Source: Stichopus chloronotus
Taxonomy: Eukaryota; Echinodermata; Holothuroidea; Aspidochirotida; Stichopodidae
Assembly (NCBI GenBank): GCA_021234535.1
Contig: CM037833.1
Location: 5,230,709-5,294,708 of the forward strand
DNA: 64,000 bases
Direction of reading: 5' to 3'
Shown here: in pieces, positions 11,646 through 22,145 of the stretch
How positions within the stretch are numbered: the stretch's first letter is position 1
Layout of the letters: the number at the start of each line of letters is the position of its first letter
Notes under the pieces: model-generated
Told to the model about the DNA's origin: nothing
Database searches by the model: none
What the model saw: the letters and a program-made list of their open reading frames with translations, nothing else
Made by a program: the position numbers and the translations under genes

Positions 11646-12390
11646 GGGAGTCATTTCTCAGCTACCTCCTACCAAGACCTTCAATTCATGTCAACCACAT
11701 CATTGTATGACAACTTGCTTGTGAACATGCATATCTCAGATTACAATTGCTTCCTAAATTTTGACTGGAGCAAACCTTGACAATTGAATACTGATAAAAT
11801 TGCAAAACATTGCGTGTTATTATAGTAGGTTATACCCTTCATACTTCAAGATTATCCCATTTTCTGCATATTGATAGTTACCCTAATAACAGCACATTAA
11901 GTTGGGTGGTCCATTGATCAAGGTATTTTACTGACACAATTTTATTTTCACAATTCCATTTGATCCCTATCTTGCGGTTATGAGGCAAGTAACTGGAAAT
12001 GATTTGTAACTTGATTCCAAGAGCATGATCAGCTATGTGTACCTGATGTCGAGAATCGCAAGAATATGTTTCAGAGGTTGAAAAAAAAAGTTGCTCTCAT
12101 CCATCAAACCCCCATTTTCAGAGTATCCCTATGAAATTTGGGAAGACTTTCTTGTACAACAATTAAGATACCTTTCCTTGCAAAGCTTCAAGTTGAATTT
12201 AGAATGTGCATACAATAACGAAAAACTTCCTCAATAATTTCTTGCATGGCATGTCATGCATACTGTGTAGTGTAGTTACCCTGTAACTGTACGAGCAAAT
12301 GAAGTTGTATGTCGACAAAAGTTGCAACAGCACCAGGGAAAAGAAGGGAAATCATCAGTAGTAATTTAAGTATTGTACAGCAAATGATAT

Positions 12391-12762
12391 TCATAAGCTA
12401 CCCATTTCAGACTGAGTAAAAAAGGCTTCAAAATACGTATCTCTCCTCAAGAAGATGGGATGTGAACCTTTTTGAATTCCGCTATTTTTTACCCCAGCAC
12501 TGACTGACACATTAAGAGCTAATGCTAAGTCCATTTTCTTTGCGAAAGTCGATGCTTTGCGCTTGTTCCATACATAAATCATCAACTGGATAAAAAAAAA
12601 GTTAAAGTGGCTCTGTGACAAATGTGTCCCAGTGTACTTACTGCATTGGATGAAGCTGTTGAACTGCTCACAGATCTGTGTTGAAACATTCAAATCGTAG
12701 TCTGCGTGATTTGAAGTTCTTCCCACAGATGTGTGTGACACCATGGAAATGGAACACATCAT
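12391..12762 (-). pseudogene. C-terminal fragment of a KDZ-like transposase
   Basis: The 123-codon minus-strand frame contains SNHADYDLNVSTQICEQFNS and THLSQSHFNFFFIQLMIYVW. This resembles the conserved glutamate-containing tail (CEQ.FSW-like) of multicopy KDZ/CxC-cluster transposases in invertebrates. Nothing recognisable adjoins it on the same strand, so it is probably a stranded fragment or single exon. Assignment rests on pattern memory of the family and is moderate. Confidence 0.45.
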
Positions 12763-13870
12763 GCCATATTAGTGTCCCTAAAGAATGCAGGCTCTCGATT
12801 TAGGCAATAATCACTAAATGAGCAAGCGAAATCATAGAACAGTTCTTTAGGTGGATCCTCCATATAGCGGACTAATGAAGCAAAGGGATCCTTTCTCCCT
12901 TCTGCAGGTTTGCATATTTGCTGTAGTCAGATCTATGAGTGAAGCATGTCATGCGAATTCAATGAGCAGAGACAAGGATCCAATATGCTCAAATCTGTTG
13001 CTGCACAATAGTTAAACAAATGATTCCAGTGTTGCATATGCGGTACATGGAGAAGCTTTTGCGATATACTTATGTACTTATGAGTAACAAAACAGTATTA
13101 ATCAGTCTAGCAAAGTTATGTTTCATTTCAGAAATAGTTTCAGGTCAATTTTCGTACAATAACCATGTATGTGATGAAGCATGTTACGTAACAGTACTAT
13201 TACTGAAGAAAATCACATCTCCTGCAAATAGATACCAAATGAAATGAGTCTAAATTCAAGCATATTTCCTCTTTTAATTTTCCACATCTGTGCATGGACA
13301 TACATTAGGAGACCTCTGCAAAGAAGAAATCCCTTCAGACCAGCCTCCCAAGACAACAAATGAATAAATGGATTCAAGAACATCTGGTCACAAGGCTACA
13401 CATGAATAAATAAATGCATACATTAACAATATAAAACAACTTGTTTGGAAAACTGTGAGACCCGTTATGCCACGCAAATTTCTGGAAATGATTTTGGATG
13501 GACTGTGTAAGTTTCCCCCTTTATCTAACAAAGAAAAAAATACCCCCTTCATAAAAAACAAAATTAATTGCACTACTTGCACATGCAGACCTTCAAACGT
13601 GGATGCTGAAATCATTAAACCAATCAGCAAATAGATTTTATTGTAACTGTGTAGTAAATTGGGAATTATTCTTAAACCTAGCACAAATATCACCAGCAGC
13701 AGGAGTCCCTTATGCATGCAGCAGGTACTTGTTCAATTGCACATATAAATTGATAACATGCAACATTTCAATATTCTCAAAGGGTAAAAGATAATTAAGA
13801 AGCAAAAATCATTTCTATAAGCATTCACATGCAAGGAAAGAAAATGACTTAATGCATGTTTTTCATGCTT
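12763..13870. other. No recognised gene; AT-rich
   Basis: Short open frames on both strands look fortuitous. Earlier exons of the next gene could lie here but were not identified. Confidence 0.35.
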
Positions 13871-13874
13871 CTAG

Positions 13875-15005
13875 GTGGTCTGGCAAAACTTATATGACAC
13901 TTCATCCGGTGCTGACAAAGTCACTCTCTATGCTGCTAGAAATTTCCTGGAAGCAAGAAACGTCACAAAAGACCCTATGAAGAACATAAATGCTGCTTCT
14001 GATCTTCTGGAAACCTACACAAAATCACTTGTCATAGCAGCCGCTATGGAATACTTTGGTATGGAAAATACTGATGATGAACCAGCTCAAAACAACTTCC
14101 ACGTGGCAACTCATCATGATAGACCTTCACTGTGAGAACTGCGTTGAATGAGATCATTGACAAATTTGTCATTCCTCACATGAGTGAAGTGTGTCAAGAC
14201 CTTCCTCAGTTTAAATGCACACAATATCCAAAGGTATTCGAAACAAGGAATGGCATGCAGAAACACGTACGGTCCAAGCACTTTTTTCTCAACAGCTGCC
14301 CCAAACAATCAGCCACCACAGCGTGAACACACTCAAAGTGATTCTATCTTCAACTATGCTCGATGTGCAACTAGTATGTGTCTGGTTGCTCTCAACTTAA
14401 CTGATGCCAGGCGGATGGGTGATGGAGAGCGAATCCTCAGAATGTACAAGTACTTTTTGCTACATTTTAAGGCAAATGGAAAGCACAAGTACAGCTTTGA
14501 AACACTGCGACTTCTGGCTGAAGTAAACTGTTTTCTATCTCCACAATTATCCTATGAATTGGTTTGGAACAGATTTGTTAATAAGACAGGAAAGACAAAA
14601 GGTAACATTCAGGCTGATCGTGAACTAGAGCATCAAAATCGAGTTTTCAAAGATCAATGTAAAGCATTGCGAGGTAAAGTAACTCAGCAAAGTGTACAAC
14701 GTGTAAGCCACTTCGCTCAGACACTTCATGAACGCTTGAAGGAAATTGATGTTGAAGTGAGCTTAAGAAAGCAGTCTGGGAGACGTACCAAACATGATGA
14801 TGTGAAGGATGTAGTTGCTCTAGCTGCAGAGATGAAAAGGTGCAACTTGTCTCAACAACACCCTGGAAGACATATGACTTCACTTCTCAGCTTTCCGACT
14901 TCGACTCTTGGGGCTCTGAACATATCAGATCTTCATAGATGGATGCGGAATACACTAAAAGTTCTGGCTAGGCAACACGTTTTCAGAAAACAAAACCTTA
15001 ACTGA
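13875..15005 (+). pseudogene. DUF6589-family protein, frameshifted
   Basis: The frame opens after an acceptor (GCTTCTAG, ending 13874) with VVWQNLYDTSSGADK and ARNFLEARNVTKDPM, typical of the multicopy invertebrate DUF6589 family. The frame changes near 14123-14135. The next segment (14132-14326) holds ALNEIIDKFVIP and a C2H2-like finger in which the second cysteine is tyrosine (KCTQYPKVF...HVRSKH). A second change near 14320-14340 leads into the DUF6589 core: YARCATSMCLVALNLTDARR, GDGERILRMYKYF, LVWNRFVNKTGKTKGNIQAD and SVQRVSHFAQTL. The frame then continues to TGA at 15003-15005. AATAAA lies at 15281. The function of the family is unknown and it behaves like a mobile gene. Two frame changes argue for a pseudogene; upstream exons were not found. 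Confidence 0.75.
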
Positions 15006-15720
15006 ATCCACATCGATCCATCACATTTGCTATGTCTTCCGGACTCTTTTCTCAAATTTCAATGTATAGTACCCTGTGTGTAGAGTATATTGTACCTGAA
15101 AGTGTCACATGGATAATTGCTTGACCCTCTGACACTGACATGGTTCCCATACTGTACCTTCATGTGTGTTTTATTGCACAGTACGTTATCACACCTTGTA
15201 ATTATGAAGTGTAATTATGAAGTGTAGAATACAAGGATACAAGGACAGTGAAAACATAGGCAACTGTCATTGGATAGCAAAATAAATCTGATTTTCATTG
15301 TATTTACCATGATGAATAGCAGATCTATATCACACATTTCTGTACCGTAATTTTACAAATACTGTAGATCCACACGACCTTTCTGTTTTTAAATAAATTT
15401 TAGTAAATTGACACAAAACGAGATTTAAGTTTCCATCAACTGTTTTTGCATCATAAAAATCTTACAGAAACTTGGCGAATCTGTTTAAATTAGAATTCAA
15501 TACCATGCTACCATTTAACCATGTTTTCACGAATGTGAATCTAACCCAACATGCCCACATAAACGGAGGTACAGTGCTGTTAGCAACCTACTGTATATTA
15601 TAGGTATATTTCAAATTCAAAGCACAAGTAGTGCTCAATATTCCAGCATATGTTTCTGACAGGAATTAATGTACAATATGCACTGGAAAGTAAACTCGGG
15701 CTACATTACAAGCCTAACTG
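15006..15720. other. Convergent intergenic stretch
   Basis: Lies between the 3' ends of the DUF6589 (+) and RecQ-like (-) remnants. It holds AATAAA at 15281-15286 and a doubled GTAATTATGAAGT near 15198-15225. No coding signal was seen. Confidence 0.4.
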
Positions 15721-16943
15721 TCAATCACTGTCACTACTGTGTAGTATGGGTTCCTGGTATTCTGCTTCAGCCAGTATCAGTTCCTCTTCAATTAACTCGT
15801 CATTCTCTTCACTACTGCTGTCATGTGATGACTCCTCTACCAGGGGAGAGACAAACTTAGCAGCCAAGTGTTTTGTCAAAATTGTCCAAATTTTGTTGGC
15901 CATGTCCACGTTTGGAAGTGCATACTGCGCACAGAACTGAGAATACGTAAATGCAACATGAAGGTTTGCTAGGATATTTTCTATGGTGGAAGATGGAATA
16001 TCACTGGCTACATCAGTGCCACTGTAGATGTGTTCAGATGATAGCATCTGCCATACTCTTCATCTGTTACAGAAATCACAGGAATTTCTTGCCCGCATGT
16101 CATCTGAAGTTTTGACAATTGCTGTTCTATGTGAGGCAATGTCATAGGACAAGTTTCAGTACCTGAACAAGAGCACTTCTTGAAGCAATTATCACAGCAG
16201 TTATGTGTATTAATTAAATGCTTGCTGGTGTCACCCGGAAAGGCAGCAGTAAGTACTTCCCTTCGACATGCTTTTGCGTTTATGAATTCCTGCATGTCCT
16301 TGGAGAGGGACCTACCAGTCTTTGTGGTGGTCTTCACTATTGCAGAAAGACTCCGTGATCCATCGCTATCTCCTCTTCCAGCCAGCTGTATGTAGTCATC
16401 AATCTCTTGAGGAGGATATACATCACAACATTATGCACACCTTTCACATCCACTCCAAGGCCATAGGCAATTGTTGCAAATAAAACTCTGATATGTCCAT
16501 CAGCCAAGCAAAAATCATCACACACTTCTCGCTGGATGTCATTCTCTGTATTGGTGTGATACATGTTGAAGTGTTGGTGAATTGACTGACGTAGTCTGCA
16601 CTTAAAGACTGAGTATAACTCACTGCAATCCTTTTGCGATTGATAAAAGATGATGATGCGCTCACATTTATCTTTCTTGTCAGTCAACAATCAACCATTT
16701 GAATATGTCTTCACTGTTTTCTGTTTTGTCTTCAGCACAATATGCTTGATATTCTCAACAACTGGGTTTGAATTAATGAGAACCACATTTTGCATACCTA
16801 GTGTGTCAATTACGTTCCCTATTACAGAGTGAGTTGCAGTGGCAGTCATGACTGCAATTGGTGTCCTCAGCTTCGCAATGCTCCTAAGTTCCGCCAACAT
16901 ACCGTACTTTCTAAAGGCACTAGTTGATCCAGATGACTGTCCC
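15721..16943 (-). pseudogene. RecQ-like DNA helicase, C-terminal half, decayed
   Basis: The sequence enters after a minus-strand acceptor (CCTACAG, exon from 16943) with RGQSSGSTSAFRKYG. Helicase motif III follows (PIAVMTATAT), then the second RecA lobe: CERIIIFYQSQKDC and HIRVLFATIAYGLGVDVKGV. The arginine-finger region (QEIDDYIQLAGRG) appears only in another frame, so there is a frameshift near 16405-16415. An in-frame TGA at 16693-16691 stands where the family usually has tryptophan. A Cys-rich zinc segment follows (HNCCDNCFKKCSC). A further frame change near 16040 leads to the acidic C-terminal tail ending at 15721. Three lesions make it a pseudogene. The matching N-terminal half of this type lies at 52261-52738 on the same strand. 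Confidence 0.8.
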
Positions 16944-17574
16944 CTGTAGGAAAAGACAAAAGTTTTTTTCTTAATTACAGTATAGTATGAGAATATTAGA
17001 CGAATTGAACACATGAACAGTATTAATTCTACATGTACAGTAGTCAAGCACTGCAGTACTGTACATGTATGCACTTGCCATTATTCTGTAGTCATGGACA
17101 AAATGTCAGAAAGATGCTACCACTGCGACCTTACTCCATACTGTGCTGTGCACAGTGCTGTAATGATCTGTCACAAACCAACCACGCCATTTAAGCAATA
17201 TGCTGTGATGTGATTCATAAATTTGAGGTAGCAAAAATAGAAGTTTTTGGAAGTGACTTCTCATTGCATACAAGCATTATCTGTGATGTATCAATATTAT
17301 TAGCACACACTACGGAAGGCAAAGGATGCAAGAATGCTGCAATTCATCTCTATTCAAAGATTTTTTTGCCAATGGCAATCACTGTATGGCAGTTTCAACT
17401 GCACAAAGCTGTAAAAAAGTAGTTTTAATAAAACGGTGTGCAGTACACTATGCGTCAATATGCAGAACATACACCTTGTGACATTTTTTCTTTTTTAGTC
17501 ACTTCCTGACTCAGAAAATATATTCTTTTTTTGATCACCCCATGATAAACATTACCTTATGTTCTAAGAGTGCA

Positions 17575-18425
17575 TCAATTGTACAGTACTGTAGTTAATG
17601 CTCCCTTAGCTTGAAGTCTCAAAACAATACAGTACAGTGAAACTGTGTACAGTACAATAATTGCCTTCAAAATACAACAGATGTACTGTATAGCTGCAGA
17701 TACTGTAATACAGTATACCGTACCGTTACCGTAATATCCTGAACTTTGTTGCAAGATACTGGCCCTGTCATATGGAATAACTAATGATGGTTTCAATATT
17801 TTGGAGTTACTGTAGGGTTGTATGGGGCAGTAAAGGTGCTACAGTGCACTGCAAGGCCAAGGTGTACAGTACTGTACAGTACGTAGACCTGTACAGTACT
17901 GTACATCAATGGACAGTAATACCGCATACTGTACTGTAGTCCCAAGCTATCCAATCCCAAACCTGTGGACATGTGGCTTATGTAGCTCTTCAACAGAACA
18001 CCATGCTGTCCAAAGTATTTTTGTTTCCATGCAGTATATTCAGTGGTCCAGTTACAGTATTCCCAATAAATTTCTCTTATCAATCAATTGGTACAATAAG
18101 ACCAACATTTAATATAGACCAACATTTGATAACACTACCTTGTTCTGAAATTGCTAATCCAAAATTTCAATGACATAAACAGTACTTTATACTATACAGT
18201 ATGAATTCATGACAAAAATCAGCATATACTCGGATGCAGAATATCAGTTGCCATGTCAGTCTGTACAGTTAGATATATACCACATACCATATGTTATATT
18301 ATCGTGCAAAGAAAACTTTGGTAGTATGACTACAGTACACAGCATACTGTATTTGTAGACTTGCAGTCTAATGAAAGAGGTTATATTTTAAGGTACCTGC
18401 TACCCAGGTACAGTACTGTACACGA
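17575..18425. repeat. TACAGTACTGTA palindrome cluster
   Basis: Many overlapping copies of GTACAGTACTGTAC occur, for example near 17863-17881, 17891-17905 and 18409-18421. A similar cluster lies at about 51.93-52.24 kb, in the intron side of the other RecQ-like fragment. Confidence 0.6.
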
Positions 18426-19303
18426 CCAACTATGGAGAGTGGTTAGTACCAGGTCTGAATTTTGGTTTCTGGCTCAGGGTTTAGATACTCTTAGAATTAA
18501 AAACCCCATTAAAAGATGAAAATATCAAAATGTTTTGTTTATTAACTACATTCAAGCAACCTTGATGGGCTTAAACAGAAGGTGTTGTACTGAATATACT
18601 TTAAGGTATCAAGTCTACTAATACTGTAGTGCAATAGTTCAGCGACACTGTACACACTAGTATACAGTATGACCAAAGTACGATGTAAAAGGAAGAAACG
18701 TTTTACCTTCATTTGTTTCATACTGCAAGATACTCATGTCATGAAAATGAGTGTGACTTAAAAGTTAGTCCAATTTTTTTCACATTCGTGTCAAAGATAT
18801 CCTTTCTTTTATACAGTACATATTTAAACAGATGTTCCTATATGACCTCAGAAAAAATACATTGGAAAGATCACACACATCCCCTTATATATTTTATCAT
18901 ACATGTGCAACGCGTTACTCAACATATAATAAAATGTGAAGAAAAAGAAAGGGAAAAAAAACCCGAAACAAAAGGGTTGTTGGAACAACCCCCCCTCCTC
19001 TGATGCTTGAACTCGATACAGTTGTTACACCTTTTGTACTGTATAATTCATACTGAACAATATCCCATGTTAATCTATTCAGTAATTTGTAGATATGTGT
19101 CTACAGTTACTATGTGTGCCTGTGTATATGTAGAGTATGCCCTTGTTTTCGGGTGGGATCGAGGACCGAAACAATAGATTTTAGGTCATCTCCTCCAGTC
19201 CTCTCAAGATTAACAATGGACAGTCTATTGTTCAGGCTAGGGTTGAGAAAGAAAAATCAAAAGACAGCACAATGAGGTCCTCAAAATGAATGGAAAACAA
19301 AGC

Positions 19304-19319
19304 TGTGTGTGTGTGTGTG
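19304..19319. repeat. (TG)n microsatellite
   Basis: Eight TG units. The surrounding 19.14-19.43 kb repeats the word GAGGAC/GTCCTC several times, as does 31.69-31.99 kb, which also carries a (TG)n run. Confidence 0.7.
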
Positions 19320-19400
19320 CCTTTGTTTTTCTACACTGCCGAGGATAAAAACTTGTCAACTCATCCGTCGCCCGAGGACTTGTTTGCCGTCTGAGGACGT

Positions 19401-22145
19401 AAACACGCGTCCTCGGAGGAAGTTGCCTTCAAATGAGCCGTGATGACAAAATAATGGTAGTAGATACCGATTTACAATCATCCTCGGTTGCACAGTTCAA
19501 TCGGATTGTGAGTAATAAAGTGTGTGCTACCGTATGCCTCTTCTACACACACTTAGAGCCGTTTATGGATAGCGCCACCACACACATGCAGATTGTATGC
19601 AAATTAGCACACTGGAAGATAAACGAAGGTATTCGCGCCGGTACTATACTGGACGTACATGTACGTGTATCGACTACTACTATACTACTAAGTGCAGTAA
19701 GACTGGGTGGAACCAGACGTCCCTTTGGTAACATTTTAAGAATGGTTTTCCTAGGCCTTTTTTATTTCATTTGGTCAAAATAGGATACATGCTACAGATA
19801 TTTAATGGCAATTCGCAAGCATACAAAGAAGCAGTTATTTGCATACAAATGTATAAAGGAATAGTCTACTGAAAGTACGTCCTTGACGTCGTCCGTAGAT
19901 AGCGTTATACTTATAGCTATAATTGCAGAGATAGAACTAACTTAACGTTAGCCAATACTAGTGGGGCAAATGTTACCCTACGTGAAGTTACAGTTGCGGT
20001 GTTTGAAGGATATGTATTGTGACTAATAAACGTTCTGCAAACTTCATTTGTGTTGGACCAAGTCAAGTTTCCAGTGTTAGAGCTGGTAATGACGATTAGG
20101 CTATAGCTTGTAATGCGACGTTAGCGCTTAGGCCTGCACTAAGTTAGGCCAGGCTATAGGCCGGGTGATCGTTCATAATTTCGTGACTGTAATTAGTAAC
20201 GGCTTAGGCCTAGGTAGGGCTATTTAATATTGAAAATAGCCATGTATCGAGGCTTACGTAAGCTAGACGAAGAATCTTACACATTTGGTTGAGAACAAAT
20301 AGGCCTAGCCTAACCAGTTGACCGAAACGTTAATCTGTTAATCTAGGCCCTAAGTCGTACAGTAAATTACAGTAGGTTAGTACTAGTTACTAACGTTAGG
20401 TATCGACTTATGCGACAGTCGATTTAGGCTAGGCCTACGAAGCTCAATAGTCGTTCGTTACGCCTAGACTAGGCCTAATGTTAGGCTAGGCCTAACTTAG
20501 TTGTTAGAGATAGATATAACGTTAGGCCTAACTAAGTGTAGCCACATGTGGCGTGACTTTACTGTGACTTTGAGATCTAGCGTAGTAGGGGTCTAGCCTA
20601 GCTAATAACATTGTATGGGGCCTAAATTTCCAATAAATATACCTGTTAGCCCTAACGTTAGTGTTACACCAATTCACTTAAAACCATTTAACCTTGCACT
20701 GGGATTCATATGTACAGCCTCCTACTACTGGCAAGGCTATAGGCTACCTTACCCTCAATATCCTTTGATTACGAACATTTGTCAAAACATAGTAGGCAAC
20801 TTGAATCAATTGTGCTCCTTGAGTCCTTTGGTTTTTGGATATTGGATGCTTATTATGCTGGCTTATTAATCCTGAAAGTTACAAAACTAGGTAATGTCAG
20901 TGAACAGATGGGAATGATTTTGTAAGTAAGCTCATGTAGGCCTAACTCTGGAACTTACTTAGGATTAGGGCTCCATTCCTCTCTTTTAGTCTACTAATCA
21001 AGCAATTTTTACAGGAAACCAGCCAGCAGAAAATGTTTTACTTTTTTAGCACAGCGATTAGTTCAGGGCTAGGCCTACTTGTAAGTAAGTGGAATCTAAT
21101 GAGTTCCACATAATATAAACAACAAATGCTTCCTTAGGTACTTTTAATTGCTATGACCAAAAGGATTACAACAAGTAGGCCTAGGTGCAAATCATGAATT
21201 GCATTTATAAGCTTGCATATGCAACAATTATTCGCATAAATCCATCAAGTTTGATTTCTTTGTGGTTGCATTAATATCAACAATGAGTTAGCCAGATTGA
21301 AGAGAAATTGAAACAATTTGACATTTGGAGAACATGTCCAATGAACATTTGTAGGGCCTTTGGTATTTATACAACATATAAACAACATCATGGAAATGAC
21401 AGTTGAGATATTGTATGATGCTGCACTGAGTTAATTTACTGTGTACAAAAATGAGCTCCACTAAAATGCATCAGGATCAGTACAATACAATATGTTGAGA
21501 AGATGATTTGATGCAATGAACAGAACTTGCCTACTTGTAGAAATTGTAGCATTAGTGTTATTTTAACTTTCACTTAATTGCAGGAACATTTTAGTCACCT
21601 TTCCGTACAATATTTTTAAAGGTCTATAAACATAACTTTGTTTCATTCCTGTGCGACAGTAAATCATCTATAGTAACTGGCATGGATTAACCTCCAGTGG
21701 TGACACATAGCTTCTCTCTACTTTGCTATTTAGTGCCAGTACTATATAGGTTTAAAATCACACTTTAAATAAGCAGTGTGTGATACAGCTCGATGTTGAT
21801 ACCCTAAAGGAAATACTACATTTGAAGCTATATATACCAGGTTCAGTTGTAGTTCTTAGATCTTTAATTTCCCTGGAATATCTGGTCAAATGTTTTTTTT
21901 TTTAGTTGCCACTTTTTTCAACACATTCTATATCTCCCATCAATATATGTCTCACAAAGGTTTACATCTGCACAACTTAAAAATGTGAAAGAATGACAAA
22001 TTAGAAAACAACTAGGTGTACTGTAAATTTTAACTGAATCTTTTTTTTTTCTTCCAAAAGTAGCATGCCTTTGATACTGAATTTGGTACAATATTTGTAG
22101 GCGATTCTTACAACAAAGTTATGATTTTTCTCTTCAGAGAGGTGC
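19401..22145. other. Upstream region of the SET gene, no recognised gene
   Basis: A 116-codon open frame at 19433-19783 matches no family I know. The rest is non-coding, with a dense TAGGCCTA/AACGTTA cluster at about 20.09-20.60 kb. 5' untranslated exons of the SET gene may lie here. Confidence 0.4.
20090..20600. repeat. TAGGCCTA / AACGTTA word cluster
   Basis: Palindromic words AGGCCT, TAGGCCTA and AACGTTA recur every few tens of bases. Such clusters are common in echinoderm DNA and here lie upstream of the SET gene. Confidence 0.6.

Larger units (their letters stand above)
6974..12390. other. Gene-poor stretch
   Basis: Open frames of 70-130 codons between 6950 and 8010 match no family I recognise and show no splice structure. 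From 8.0 to 12.4 kb I see only AT-rich sequence, a short tandem duplication (9980-10058) and the right arm of a dispersed inverted repeat (11506-11645). Confidence 0.5.
16944..19400. other. Non-coding, TACAGTACTGTA-rich
   Basis: No gene was recognised. It is dominated by short palindromic TACAGTACTGTA words from about 17.57 to 18.43 kb, which also generate several fortuitous open frames. Confidence 0.5.

Noticed and set aside
17575..18425. CRISPR-like array
   Set aside because: Words are short, overlapping and palindromic without unique spacers, and the DNA is eukaryotic.
19433..19783. 116-codon open frame
   Set aside because: No recognisable domain, no splice context and no paralogue in the window; kept only as a note in the upstream region.
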